In this document: positions 54,279 through 63,002 of the stretch, piece after piece | Position numbering within the stretch: position 1 is the stretch's first letter | Layout of the letters: every line of letters starts with the position of its first letter | Assembly: GCF_014852585.1 (NCBI RefSeq) | Contig: NZ_JACVBX010000007.1 | Span: 1 to 64,000, forward strand | Direction: 5' to 3' | From: Pseudomonas sp. PDM18 | GTDB lineage: Bacteria > Pseudomonadota > Gammaproteobacteria > Pseudomonadales > Pseudomonadaceae | DNA: 64,000 bases | Translations under genes and position numbers: made by a program | The notes under the pieces: model-generated | Told to the model about the DNA's origin: nothing | The model's input: the letters and a program-made list of their open reading frames with translations, nothing else | The model's database searches: none

Positions 54279-56780
54279 TCAGCTCTCGCGCAGCAGGCGT
54301 AATGGGCTCACGTTGAGCGCGCGACGGGTACCGAGCAGACCGGCGCCTCCCACCAGCAGCGCACCCAGCACCGGCAACCCCAGCAGCCAGGGATGCGGAC
54401 TCCACGGCAGGTCGAACACCAGCCGGTAGAGCAGGTAGCTGATCAGCTCGCAGCCCAGCGCCGCCAGCAGGCCGCTGACCGCGCCGAGGAGGGCGAATTC
54501 GCTGCGCCGCGTGCGCATCAGCAGGCCGCGTTCGGCACCCAGGACGCGCAGCAGTGCGCCCTGGCGCAGGCGTTCGTCGAGGGTCGCCTGCAGGCCGGCG
54601 AACAACACCACGAAGCCGGCGGCGAGGACGAACACAAGCACGTACTCCACAGCCAGCGTCACCTGGTCGAGGATGCTGCGAAGCTGCGCCAGCAGTGCGT
54701 CCACCGGCAGCAGGGTGACGGTGGGGTAGGCGCGGGCCAGTTCGATCAGCTGGCGCTCCTGGCTCACCGGCAGGTAGAAGCTGGTCAGGTAGGTTACCGG
54801 CAGGTCGGTCAGAGTCCCGGGCTCGAAGACCATGAAGAAGTTGGGCTGGAAGTTGTCCCATTTCACTGAGCGCAGGCTGCGGATCTGCGCTTCGCGAGTC
54901 TGCCCGGCGACGGTGAAGCTCAGGTGGTCGCCGACCTTCAGGCCGAGGTTGCCGGCGAGCTTCTCTTCCACCGAGACGCCTGGCATTTCGCTGTTCTCGC
55001 CAGTCTTCCACCATTCCCCGGCAACAATCTGGTTGCCCGCCGGCAGGCGTTCTGACCAGGTGAGACCGAGGTCGCGGTGCAGGGCGCGTTCGCTGCGCAC
55101 GTCTTCCTTCAATGTCTGGACGGGCTTGCCGTTCACCGCCACCAGCCGGCCCGGCACCATTGGATAGAGGTCTTCGGCGTTGGGCGACAGGACCTTCACC
55201 CGTTGCTCGAAACCGTCTTTCTCGGCCGGCAGGATGTTCAGTGCGAAGTGGTTCGGCGCATTGGGCGGCAACTGGGAATGCCAGGTGTCCAGCAATTCGC
55301 CGCGCAGCAGGGCGATCAGCGCCATGGCCAGCAGGATCAGGCCGAAGGCGAGACTCTGTCCGGCGGCGGCCAGCGGGTAGCGCAGCAGCTGGCCCAGGCC
55401 TAGGCGCCACGGCAGGCTCGCGCCCTGGAGGGCGCGGCGCAGGCCACGCAAGGCTAGCAGCAGGATGAAACCGAGGATCACTGCGGCGATGGCTCCGCCG
55501 CCGAGGAGGGCGAGGGTGAGTTTCAGGTCCAGGCTCAGGCGCCACATGATCAGGCCGAGGGCGAGCAGCGCGCAGCCATAGGCGGCCCAGGTGCGCATCG
55601 GTACGGGCAGCAGGTCACTGCGCAGCACTCGCAGTGGCGGTACGCGGCCGAGGGCGGCGAGCGGCGGCAGGGCGAAGCCGGCGAGCGCGACCAGGCCGGT
55701 CGCCATGCCCGCCAGTGCGGGAACAATGCCGGCCTCGGGGATTTCCGGCGGCAGCAGGTTGCCTAACAAGTGCATCAGGCCGAGTTGCGCGAGCCAGCCG
55801 AGGAAGGCGCCGCAAACACTGGCGGCCAGTCCCAGCGTGAGCAGTTGGCTGCCATACAGCAGAAGGGCTTCGCGGCGCGACAGACCCAAACAGCGCAGCA
55901 GTGCGCTGGCGTCGAAGCGGCGGGTGGCGAAGCGGTTGGCCGACAGCGCCACGGCCACGCCAGCAAGCAGTACAGCGGCGAGGCTGGCGAGGTTCAGGTA
56001 GCGTTCGGCGCGACCCAGGGCATCGCCGATCTGGCGATTGCCGTGGTGGGCGTCCTGCAACTCCTGGTTGGCGGCCAGGTTGCTCTGGGTCGACTGCCGG
56101 TAGATTTGCAGCGCTTCGTGCGCGCCGCCCCAGAGGTCGCGGTAGCGTACCCGGCTACCGGGCTGCACCACTCCGGTGGAATCCAGGTCGTGCAGGCTCA
56201 TCATCACCCGCGGGGTGAGGCTGTAGAAGTCGCCGGCGCGGTCCGGCTCGTAGGTCAGCACGCGGGCGATGCGCAGGGACTTGCGGCCGATGTCGACGCT
56301 GTCGCCGATCTTCAGGTCGAGGCTGGCGAGCAGGCGCGACTCGACCCAGATGTCGCCCGGTGCCGGGCGGCCGCCCTCGACTTCCGGCTGCAGGGGGGCA
56401 GGCGCGCTCTTCAGTTCGCCACGCAGGGGATAGCTGTCGCCGACGGCCTTCACGCTGCTCAGCTGGATACCATTGTCGGTGGCCACCACGCTGGAGAATT
56501 CCACGCTCTGCGCGTGCTGCAGGCCGAGCTTGAGGCCGCGGTCGATCTGTTCCCGCTGCGCCGGCTGGGTGCCGGTGAGTACCAGGTCCGCGCCGAGGAA
56601 TTCTGCGGCGCGCACCAGCATGGCGCCGTTCAGGCGCGCGCTGAAATAACCGATGGCAGAGCTGGCCGCCACCGCCACCAGCAGGGCGAAGAACAGCACG
56701 CGCAGCTCGCCGCTGCGCCCCTCGCGCCATAGCTGGCGCAGGGACAGGCGGAACAGGTTGGGCAGCGACAGTGGCTTCAT
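54279..56780 (-). CDS. FtsX-like ABC transporter permease (large)
   Basis: The 833-residue permease has an N-terminal membrane helix, a large periplasmic domain and two blocks of four membrane segments. The FtsX domain is visible in ALLRCLGLSRREALLLYGSQLL and RQGALLRVLGAERGLLMRTRRSEFALLG. It resembles YbbP, paired with YbbA-type ATPases, and may move lipoproteins or other envelope material. The ATPase gene is 13 bases upstream. Substrate unknown. Confidence 0.92.
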   Translation of the reverse strand: MKPLSLPNLFRLSLRQLWREGRSGELRVLFFALLVAVAASSAIGYFSARLNGAMLVRAAEFLGADLVLTGTQPAQREQIDRGLKLGLQHAQSVEFSSVVATDNGIQLSSVKAVGDSYPLRGELKSAPAPLQPEVEGGRPAPGDIWVESRLLASLDLKIGDSVDIGRKSLRIARVLTYEPDRAGDFYSLTPRVMMSLHDLDSTGVVQPGSRVRYRDLWGGAHEALQIYRQSTQSNLAANQELQDAHHGNRQIGDALGRAERYLNLASLAAVLLAGVAVALSANRFATRRFDASALLRCLGLSRREALLLYGSQLLTLGLAASVCGAFLGWLAQLGLMHLLGNLLPPEIPEAGIVPALAGMATGLVALAGFALPPLAALGRVPPLRVLRSDLLPVPMRTWAAYGCALLALGLIMWRLSLDLKLTLALLGGGAIAAVILGFILLLALRGLRRALQGASLPWRLGLGQLLRYPLAAAGQSLAFGLILLAMALIALLRGELLDTWHSQLPPNAPNHFALNILPAEKDGFEQRVKVLSPNAEDLYPMVPGRLVAVNGKPVQTLKEDVRSERALHRDLGLTWSERLPAGNQIVAGEWWKTGENSEMPGVSVEEKLAGNLGLKVGDHLSFTVAGQTREAQIRSLRSVKWDNFQPNFFMVFEPGTLTDLPVTYLTSFYLPVSQERQLIELARAYPTVTLLPVDALLAQLRSILDQVTLAVEYVLVFVLAAGFVVLFAGLQATLDERLRQGALLRVLGAERGLLMRTRRSEFALLGAVSGLLAALGCELISYLLYRLVFDLPWSPHPWLLGLPVLGALLVGGAGLLGTRRALNVSPLRLLRES

Positions 56781-56793
56781 CGGCTCTCGTCCG

Positions 56794-57477
56794 TCAGGGT
56801 TCGACGTGGTCGATCAGGTGGCCGCTTTCCAGGCGGATATGGCGCTGGCAGCGGTGGGCGAGGCGTTCGTCGTGGGTCACCAGGACAAGGGTGGTGCCGC
56901 GCTCGCGGTTCAGTTCGAAGAGCAGGTCGCTGATGCGCTCGCCGGTGTGGGTGTCGAGGTTGCCGGTCGGTTCGTCGGCGAACAGTACGTCCGGTTCGGC
57001 GGCGAAGGCACGGGCGATGGCGACCCGCTGTTGTTCGCCACCGGAGAGCTGGCGCGGGTAGTGGGTCAGGCGCTGGCCGAGGCCGACGCGTTCCAGCAAT
57101 TCGCGGGCGCGCTGCTCGGCGTCTTTCCGGCCGTCCAGCTCCAGCGGCAGCATGACGTTCTCCAGCGCATTGAGGCTGTCGAGCAACTGGAAGGATTGGA
57201 AGACGAAGCCTACGTGGGCGGCGCGTACGCGCGCGCGCTGGTCTTCATCGAGGCTGCCGAGGGTGTGGCCGAGCAGGACGATCTCGCCGCCGCTGGGTAG
57301 ATCCAGCCCGGCGAGCAGGCCGAGCAGGGTGGATTTGCCCGAGCCGGAGCTGCCGACGATGGCGAGACTGTCACCGCGGACGAGGTCGAGGGAGAGGTCG
57401 TGAAGGATGGTCAGCTTGCCTTCCGCGCTGGAAACAACCTTGCTAAGGTTCCGCGCGGTGAGAATGCTTTCGCTCAT
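56794..57477 (-). CDS. ABC transporter ATP-binding protein (YbbA-like)
   Basis: The 227-residue ATPase has Walker A (GSSGSGKST), Q-loop (VFQSFQLLDSLNALENV), LSGGEQQR, Walker B (DVLFADEPTGNLD) and the switch His (THDERLA). It powers the FtsX-like permease downstream. It is divergent from tesA, with starts only ten bases apart, so the promoters must overlap the opposite gene. Confidence 0.95.
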   Translation of the reverse strand: MSESILTARNLSKVVSSAEGKLTILHDLSLDLVRGDSLAIVGSSGSGKSTLLGLLAGLDLPSGGEIVLLGHTLGSLDEDQRARVRAAHVGFVFQSFQLLDSLNALENVMLPLELDGRKDAEQRARELLERVGLGQRLTHYPRQLSGGEQQRVAIARAFAAEPDVLFADEPTGNLDTHTGERISDLLFELNRERGTTLVLVTHDERLAHRCQRHIRLESGHLIDHVEP

Positions 57478-57487
57478 GGAGAATCCG

Positions 57488-58093
57488 ATGCGTGCATGGC
57501 TAAAGGGCGGCTGCCTGGCGTTGCTTCTGATCACGCAGCAGGCCGCGGCGCAGACGCTGTTGGTCGTCGGCGATAGTATCAGCGCCGGTTTGGGACTGGA
57601 TACCAGCCTGGGATGGGTCAACCTGCTGGACAAGCGTCTGAAGGAGCAGGGTTTCGACTACCAGGTGGTGAATGCGTCGATCTCCGGCGACACCACCGCA
57701 GGAGGCCTGGCGCGGCTGCCGGCGCTGCTTTCGGAGCAGAAGCCGAAGCTGGTGGTGATCGAGCTGGGCGGCAACGATGGCCTGCGCGGAATGGCGCCGG
57801 CGCAATTGCAACAGAATCTTAGCGGCATGGTGGAGCAGTCGCAGAAGTCGGGCGCCAAGGTAATCCTGCTCGGCATGCGCCTGCCGCCCAACTACGGGCA
57901 GCGTTACACCGACGCGTTCGCCAAGGTCTTCGACAGCGTGGCGAGTGAGCAGAAGATTGCGCTGGTGCCGTTCTTCCTTGAAGGGGTAGGGGGTGTGCAG
58001 GACATGATGCAGGCCGACGGCATCCATCCGGCGGTGGCGGCGCAGCCTAAGCTGCTCGACAACGTGTGGCCGACGCTCAAGCCTTTGCTGTAA
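57488..58093 (+). CDS. tesA: Arylesterase / thioesterase TesA
   Basis: The 201-residue SGNH hydrolase has a signal peptide and the GDSL block VVGDSISAGLGLD with nucleophile Ser30. The later motif GGNDGL and the acid/His pair DGIHP complete the active site. In P. aeruginosa TesA is a periplasmic esterase with lysophospholipase-like activity. The ATG at 57488 has GGAG six bases upstream. Confidence 0.95.
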   Translation: MRAWLKGGCLALLLITQQAAAQTLLVVGDSISAGLGLDTSLGWVNLLDKRLKEQGFDYQVVNASISGDTTAGGLARLPALLSEQKPKLVVIELGGNDGLRGMAPAQLQQNLSGMVEQSQKSGAKVILLGMRLPPNYGQRYTDAFAKVFDSVASEQKIALVPFFLEGVGGVQDMMQADGIHPAVAAQPKLLDNVWPTLKPLL

Positions 58094-58179
58094 TAGCTTG
58101 GAGCGCGAGAAACCACAGAATCGAGGCTTCCCCGCGCCCGGCCTTTCGGCTATGTTTGCGCACCCTTCTGGAACCCCCT

Positions 58180-58458
58180 ATGTCGCGCCCCGCCTGGACC
58201 CTCTTCGCCTACCAGCTGATCGAGCCCGATGAGCAGCTGGACCTGTTCGCCTGCCGCGAGGTCCGGGTTCATCTGGTCGCACGCCAGCTGGAGCTGGGAA
58301 CCCCTGCAGACCGCACGCTGTGCGGCAGCCTGCTGCCGGCGCAGCCGATGTGGCGCGGAGCCGAGAAGCCTCTGCTGCGCGATCGGCGCATCTGCGCGGC
58401 CTGCCTGAAACAACTCGAAGAGGAAAAGCGCGGCGCCCGCAGTTCCTGGCTCGTCTGA
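58180..58458 (+). CDS. Small four-cysteine protein of unknown function
   Basis: A 92-residue protein with cysteines in LFACREV, RTLCGSL and ICAACLKQ. The C-x-x-C pair and the two single cysteines suggest a zinc-binding ribbon, though the spacing is not one I can name. No signal peptide. It sits between tesA and the L,D-transpeptidase gene. Corresponds by position to PA2855 (from memory). Confidence 0.72.
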   Translation: MSRPAWTLFAYQLIEPDEQLDLFACREVRVHLVARQLELGTPADRTLCGSLLPAQPMWRGAEKPLLRDRRICAACLKQLEEEKRGARSSWLV

Positions 58459-58531
58459 TATCTCCCGTTGACGGGGCTTGCGGTGGTAAACTGGTCACCC
58501 TTTGCTCATTGCCCACGTCAAGGATCCTCGG

Positions 58532-59515
58532 ATGTTGTCGCGCGTCATTGCCGCCTGCTCGCTGTCCCTCGCCGCGCTGCTCTCGGCCGGCCCCGTTTCC
58601 GCCATTGAATTGCCGCTGCCGGCGCCGGGCGACGATATCGTCGGCCAAGTCCAGGTGATCAAGGCCAAGTACGAAGACACCTTCGCCGACCTGGGCGAGA
58701 AATACGGCCTCGGCTACTCCGAGATGATCGCCGCCAACCCGGGCGTCGATGCCTGGCTGCCGGGCGTGGGCACCGAGGTCATCATTCCGACCCGTTTCGT
58801 CCTGCCGGCCGGTCCGCGCGAAGGCGTGGTGATCAACCTCGCCGAGTACCGCCTGTACTACTTCCCCAAGGACAAGAACGTCGTCTACACCTACGCCCTG
58901 GGTATCGGTCGTGAAGGTTGGGGTTCGCCGGTGGGCAGTACCAGCGTGATCGCCAAGACCAAGGACCCGGCCTGGTACCCGCCGGCGTCGATCCGCGCCG
59001 AACACGCCGCCGATGGCGACCCGCTGCCGACCGTTGTGCCGCCCGGCCCGGACAACCCGCTGGGGCCGTACAAGATGAGCCTGGGCTTCCACGGCTACCT
59101 GATCCACGGTTCGAACAAGAAGTTCGGCATCGGTACCCGCACCAGCCACGGTTGCTTCCGCATGTACAACTGGGACGTGACCCAGCTGTTCTCGATGATT
59201 CCGGTGGGCACCAAGGTGCGCATCATCAACGAGCCGTACAAGTTCGGTCGCAGCGAAGGAAAGATCTACCTTGAAGCCCATGCGCCCATCGATGACAACG
59301 GCGACCCGTCCGTGGTCGACAAGCACACCGCGGTGATCAACGCCCTGCTCAAGCGCGAAGACATCGCCAGCCAGATGCAGATGGACTGGAACGTGGTGCG
59401 TGAAGTAGTTGCCGCCGAAGATGGCCTGCCGGTCGCCATTGCCCAACCGCAGCAAGTGCAGCAGGGTGGCTCGGTTGCTGCCACTGTTGACCAGGATGCC
59501 GTGCCGCTGCAGTAA
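58532..59515 (+). CDS. L,D-transpeptidase (YkuD domain)
   Basis: The 327-residue periplasmic protein has a signal peptide, a LysM-like N-terminal part (EDTFADLGEKYGLGYSEMIAAN) and a YkuD domain with catalytic HGSNKKFGIG and SHGCFRM, nucleophile Cys208. It cross-links peptidoglycan or attaches a lipoprotein. AAGGATC precedes the ATG at 58532. It ends at a hairpin at 59534, close to oprI on the other strand; the downstream neighbour OprI is a peptidoglycan-linked lipoprotein. Confidence 0.93.
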   Translation: MLSRVIAACSLSLAALLSAGPVSAIELPLPAPGDDIVGQVQVIKAKYEDTFADLGEKYGLGYSEMIAANPGVDAWLPGVGTEVIIPTRFVLPAGPREGVVINLAEYRLYYFPKDKNVVYTYALGIGREGWGSPVGSTSVIAKTKDPAWYPPASIRAEHAADGDPLPTVVPPGPDNPLGPYKMSLGFHGYLIHGSNKKFGIGTRTSHGCFRMYNWDVTQLFSMIPVGTKVRIINEPYKFGRSEGKIYLEAHAPIDDNGDPSVVDKHTAVINALLKREDIASQMQMDWNVVREVVAAEDGLPVAIAQPQQVQQGGSVAATVDQDAVPLQ

Positions 59516-59533
59516 CTCGCAGCGTGCACTAAG

Positions 59534-59572
59534 AAGCCCGCCGACCGTTATCGGTCGAGCGGGCTTTTTGTT
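59534..59572 (+). terminator. Terminator of the L,D-transpeptidase gene
   Basis: AAGCCCGC, CGACCGTTATCGGTCGA, GCGGGCTT then TTTG: an interrupted stem-loop with a T run. Confidence 0.85.
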
Positions 59573-59608
59573 GCCCGCCTGTTTGTCGCGGAGACAAACT
59601 GCGGGCAT

Positions 59609-59640
59609 AAAAAAACCGACCCCGAGGGGTCGGTTTTTTC
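59609..59640 (-). terminator. Terminator of oprI
   Basis: AAAAAACCGACCCC, GA, GGGGTCGGTTTTTT: a perfect 14-bp stem directly after the oprI stop. Confidence 0.93.
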
Positions 59641-59659
59641 GAACAGATCCGAAGATCTA

Positions 59660-59911
59660 TTACTTGCGGCTGGCTTTGTCCAGCATACGCAGGGCGCGCT
59701 CGTTAGCCTCGTCAGCGGTCTGCTGGGCTTTCTGAGCAGCGGCCAGAGCTTCGTCAGCCTTGCGATAGGCTTCATCGGCACGGGCTTGAGCGCGAGCAGC
59801 GGCGTCTTCAGTAGCGGTCAGACGTGCTTCGGTTTCTTTCGAGTGGCTGCTGCAACCGGTGGCCAGAACAGCAGCCAGAGCCAGAGCAGAGAATTTCAGA
59901 ACGTTGTTCAT
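59660..59911 (-). CDS. oprI: Major outer membrane lipoprotein I
   Basis: The 83-residue precursor has a lipoprotein signal with lipid Cys20 (ATGCSSHS), giving a mature 64-residue helix of Ala/Glu/Lys heptads ([20 protein letters not shown], ending [11 protein letters not shown]). The C-terminal Lys is the usual site of attachment to peptidoglycan. AAGGGGA lies before the ATG at 59911. This is one of the most abundant envelope proteins of Pseudomonas. Confidence 0.97.
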   Translation of the reverse strand: MNNVLKFSALALAAVLATGCSSHSKETEARLTATEDAAARAQARADEAYRKADEALAAAQKAQQTADEANERALRMLDKASRK

Positions 59912-59980
59912 CGTGTTCCCCTTAAGGTGGACATTTCCATTAAAAGCAATCTCCCATGACTGGGAAATTAGCCGGACTAC

Positions 59981-60008
59981 ATAGTACCCATTACTTGTAG
60001 TAAGTAAA
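59981..60008 (-). promoter_or_regulatory. Candidate promoter of oprI
   Basis: On the minus strand TTTACT, sixteen bases, TACTAT lie about 70 bases before the oprI start, in a markedly AT-rich stretch, as expected for a highly expressed gene. It was picked by eye. Confidence 0.4.
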
Positions 60009-60282
60009 CTGACCAAGCGCAAGTACGGCACTTTTTTTTCATGTTACGGGTGCTGTTAGCAGTTGTGCGAGGCCGATTTGGGCAAAAACTGTCCAATCTG
60101 GCAAAGGAGTGTTGCTAACAGGTGTCAAGCGGGGCCTGGGGCGAGTTTCCGGGCTGCGGAACCATGCTGTCAGAAGACTGTCGACAATGGTCGAACAACT
60201 GTTTAATCGCCGTTGCGCATTTGTCCTTCTGACAACTTGCAATTAGGTCGCAACAGGTGAAGATAGTGTGAAGGGAAAAACG
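60009..60282. other. Intergenic stretch between oprI and tRNA-Ser
   Basis: No gene is supported. CTGTTAGCA at 60052-60060 and its complement TGCTAACAG at 60113-60121 form an inverted repeat 52 bp apart. A 67-residue frame on the minus strand (60039-60242) has no recognisable product and atypical composition, so I leave it out. Confidence 0.5.
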
Positions 60283-60316
60283 AAAAAGCCCGGCTAATTG
60301 CTTAGCCGGGCTTTTT
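60283..60316 (-). terminator. Terminator of tRNA-Ser
   Basis: AAAAAGCCCGGCTAA, TTGC, TTAGCCGGGCTTTTT: a 15-bp perfect stem just downstream of the tRNA on its own strand. Confidence 0.93.
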
Positions 60317-60324
60317 CATGAATC

Positions 60325-60414
60325 TGGCGGTGAGGGAGGGATTCGAACCCTCGATACGATTTCTCGTATACACACTTTCCAGGCGTGCTCCTTCAACCGC
60401 TCGGACACCTCACC
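60325..60414 (-). tRNA. tRNA-Ser (GGA anticodon)
   Basis: The minus strand gives GGTGAGG at the 5' end pairing with CCTCACC, GTTCGAATCCC in the T arm and a long variable arm typical of serine tRNA. The anticodon loop reads CCTGGAAAG, so the anticodon is GGA (reads UCC/UCU). The 3' CCA is encoded. Its own terminator follows. Confidence 0.97.
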
Positions 60415-60587
60415 AGATTTCTCGACAGCGCTGTGTCTGTCGAGGCGCGCACTTTACTCAAAGGTTTCCTCCTTGGCAAATCTTTTTTGAAAATTTTTTC
60501 CAAGGGATTCATCGGCTTAAGGAGCATGATCGGGATCGCGGGTATACTGGCGCCTTCTGAGACATGCTCAGGTACGTAGGAAAGCGC

Positions 60588-61715
60588 ATGGCCAGCTGGG
60601 ACATCTTCTGCAGCGTAGTCGACAACTATGGCGATATCGGCGTCACCTGGCGGTTGGCCCGCCAACTGGCCGGAGATCATCGCCAACAGGTGCGCCTGTG
60701 GGTCGACGACCTGGCGGCCTTCCTGCGCATCTGCCCGACAGCCGATGGCGCGGCTGCTTCGCAACAGCAATCGGGTGTGGAAGTTCGGCTGTGGCCGAAA
60801 CCCTGGCAGGACTCTCCCGCGGCGGACGTGGTGGTCGAGGCCTTCGCCTGCGAAATGCCGGCTGCCTATATAGAGACGATGCGCGAGCGACAGAGGCCTT
60901 CCCTATGGCTGAACCTGGAATACCTCAGTGCCGAGTCCTGGGTGGAGTCTTGCCATGGCTTGCCGTCGATGCAGGCCAACGGGCTGCAGAAGTACTTCTA
61001 TTTCCCTGGCTTCACTGCTGCGACCGGCGGGCTGCTGCGCGAGCGCGACCTGATTGCCCGGCGCAATGCCTTCCAGGCCGATCCAGCGGCCAGCCTGCGT
61101 TTCCTTGAAGGTCTCGGTGTGCACCCGCAGGACTACGAGCGGCGCGTTTCCCTGTTCGCTTATGAGAATGCCGCGCTGGCTGGCTGGCTGGATGCGTTGG
61201 CTGGAAGTACTACCGCCACCTTGTTGTTGGTGCCAGAGGGCAGGGTGCTTGCTGATGTCGAGCGCTGGGCGGGGCAGGCTCTGGGAGTTGGGGAGCAGTA
61301 CCGTAGGGAGGCGCTGCGGGTGCAGGTGCTGCCGTTCGTGCGTCAGGAAGACTACGACTCGCTGCTGTGGAGTTGCGATTTCAATGCGGTGCGCGGCGAG
61401 GATTCGTTCGTGCGGGCGCAGTGGGCAGCGCGGCCATTCGTCTGGCACATCTACCAGCAGGACGAGGATGTCCACCTGGAGAAGCTGGAAGCTTTCCTGG
61501 CCCTGTTTGGCGAAGGAATGGACGAAACGCTGCGGGTGGAGCTGCAGTCGTTCTGGATGGCCTGGAATGGCCAAGGTGACGTCGGCGATGCCTGGCAAAA
61601 GCTGGAAAACCGGCTGCCGGAGTGGGCGACGTGGATTGGCGATTGGCAGCGCCGATTGACCGAACAAACCGATCTTGCTGCGGGGCTGGTGCGTTTTTAT
61701 ACAAATTGGCTATGA
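60588..61715 (+). CDS. earP: EF-P arginine rhamnosyltransferase EarP
   Basis: The 375-residue glycosyltransferase transfers rhamnose from dTDP-rhamnose to Arg32 of EF-P, encoded just downstream. The family motif DNYGDIGVTWRLARQL near residue 12 contains Asp12 and Asp16, and the nucleotide-sugar site reads CDFNAVRGEDSFVRAQWA. TAGGAAAG precedes the ATG at 60588. The stop is 42 bases before the efp start. Confidence 0.95.
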   Translation: MASWDIFCSVVDNYGDIGVTWRLARQLAGDHRQQVRLWVDDLAAFLRICPTADGAAASQQQSGVEVRLWPKPWQDSPAADVVVEAFACEMPAAYIETMRERQRPSLWLNLEYLSAESWVESCHGLPSMQANGLQKYFYFPGFTAATGGLLRERDLIARRNAFQADPAASLRFLEGLGVHPQDYERRVSLFAYENAALAGWLDALAGSTTATLLLVPEGRVLADVERWAGQALGVGEQYRREALRVQVLPFVRQEDYDSLLWSCDFNAVRGEDSFVRAQWAARPFVWHIYQQDEDVHLEKLEAFLALFGEGMDETLRVELQSFWMAWNGQGDVGDAWQKLENRLPEWATWIGDWQRRLTEQTDLAAGLVRFYTNWL

Positions 61716-61757
61716 TATGGCCCCTGATTTTTGTCTCCAATCCAATCGGATAATCGT

Positions 61758-62324
61758 ATGAAAACCGCACAAGAGTTCCGCGCTGGCCAGGTTGCCAACA
61801 TCAATGGCACCCCCTGGGTAATCCAGAAGGCCGAGTTCAACAAATCCGGCCGTAACTCTGCGGTCGTCAAGATGAAGCTGAAGAACCTGCTGACCGGCGC
61901 CGGCACCGAGACCGTGTTCAAGGCCGACGACAAGCTGGAGCCGATCATCCTCGATCGCAAGGAAGTGACCTACTCCTACTTCGCGGACCCGCTGTATGTC
62001 TTCATGGACACCGAGTTCAACCAGTACGAGATCGAAAAGGGCGACCTGGAAGGCGTGCTGACCTTCATCGAAGACGGCATGACCGACGTCTGCGAAGCCG
62101 TTTTCTACAACGAGAAAGTCATTTCCGTTGAACTGCCGACCACCATCGTTCGCGAAATCGTCTACACCGAGCCGTCTGTCCGTGGTGACACCTCCGGTAA
62201 AGTGATGAAGACCGCCCGCCTGAAGAACGGTGCTGAAGTCCAGGTTTCCGCCTTCTGCGAAATCGGCGACTCGATCGAAATCGATACCCGCACTGGCGAG
62301 TACAAGTCCCGCGTCAAGGCCTGA
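61758..62324 (+). CDS. efp: Elongation factor P
   Basis: The 188-residue protein helps the ribosome make proline stretches. Arg32 is in the loop KSGRNSAVV, the residue rhamnosylated by EarP; a lysine here would instead point to the EpmA pathway. Length is normal. It lies directly downstream of earP and ends at a terminator at 62342-62369. Confidence 0.97.
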   Translation: MKTAQEFRAGQVANINGTPWVIQKAEFNKSGRNSAVVKMKLKNLLTGAGTETVFKADDKLEPIILDRKEVTYSYFADPLYVFMDTEFNQYEIEKGDLEGVLTFIEDGMTDVCEAVFYNEKVISVELPTTIVREIVYTEPSVRGDTSGKVMKTARLKNGAEVQVSAFCEIGDSIEIDTRTGEYKSRVKA

Positions 62325-62341
62325 GCCTGATCCGAGACAGA

Positions 62342-62369
62342 AAAAAGCCCGGCTTATGCCGGGCTTTTT
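62342..62369. terminator. Terminator between efp and ohr
   Basis: AAAAAGCCCGGC, TTAT, GCCGGGCTTTTT: 12-bp stem with A/T flanks; can serve efp and the convergent ohr. Confidence 0.9.
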
Positions 62370-62401
62370 CGTTTCTGCGGTTTGGGATCGTGAGCGCTGT
62401 A

Positions 62402-62830
62402 TCAGACGCTGACGTTCAGGCGCACGTCGATATTGCCGCGAGTAGCGTTGGAGTAGGGGCAGACCTGGTGGGCCTTGGCGACCAGCTCTTCGGCCTCGGC
62501 CTGGTCCAGGCCCGGCAGGTTGATGTTCAGCTCCACTTCCAGACCGAAGCCGCCGGGGATCTGGCCGATGCCGACCTTGCCGGTGATCGAGGCGTCCGCC
62601 GGGATCTGCTTCTTGCTCTGGCTGGCAACGAACTTGATGGCGCCGATGAAGCAGGCCGAGTAGCCGGCAGCGAACAGCTGTTCCGGGTTGGTCGCTTCGC
62701 CGCCCGCGCCGCCCAGTTCACGCGGGGTGGACAGTTTCACGTCGAGGATGCCGTCCGAGGAAACGGCGCGGCCATCACGGCCTCCGGTGGCGGTAGCGGT
62801 GGCGGTGTAGAGGGCTTTGATGGTTTGCAT
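62402..62830 (-). CDS. ohr: Organic hydroperoxide resistance protein Ohr
   Basis: The 142-residue thiol peroxidase removes organic hydroperoxides. The two redox cysteines are visible: Cys60 (GYSACFIGA) and Cys124 ([10 protein letters not shown]). Length is normal. It is preceded by an AT-rich control region with OhrR-type motifs, and lies downstream of ohrR in the same orientation, with 172 bp between. Confidence 0.96.
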   Translation of the reverse strand: MQTIKALYTATATATGGRDGRAVSSDGILDVKLSTPRELGGAGGEATNPEQLFAAGYSACFIGAIKFVASQSKKQIPADASITGKVGIGQIPGGFGLEVELNINLPGLDQAEAEELVAKAHQVCPYSNATRGNIDVRLNVSV

Positions 62831-62886
62831 GGTGGTCTCCGGTTCGCTGTCAGGTGTGTCTGGTCGGGAATGTCTTGCTGCTTAAT

Positions 62887-62948
62887 ATCTTGTGCGCTAA
62901 TCAGTTAGTGAGGTCAAATTTAGTTCGATTTAATTTAGCGCGCAAGAT
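62887..62948. promoter_or_regulatory. Candidate OhrR operator region upstream of ohr
   Basis: ATCTTGTGCGCTAA at 62887-62900 and TTAGCGCGCAAGAT at 62935-62948 are inverted repeats of each other with one mismatch in 14, separated by 34 bp of AT-rich sequence. TTAATTTAGCGCG within the second (62930-62942) recurs upstream of ohrR. Binding by OhrR is inferred. Confidence 0.65.
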
Positions 62949-63002
62949 AATTATTGGAAGATTTCTGACTAAGGAACCTGCAGCTTTGGCATAAGCCCCG
63001 GA

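Noticed and set aside
60039-60242. A 67-residue minus-strand frame between oprI and tRNA-Ser
   Set aside because: No ribosome binding site, no family match and unusual composition; the gap is better read as regulatory.
60325-60414. tRNA-Ser as a possible integration site for a mobile island
   Set aside because: Genes on both sides (oprI, earP) are core genes in normal order; no integrase or repeated tRNA end is visible.
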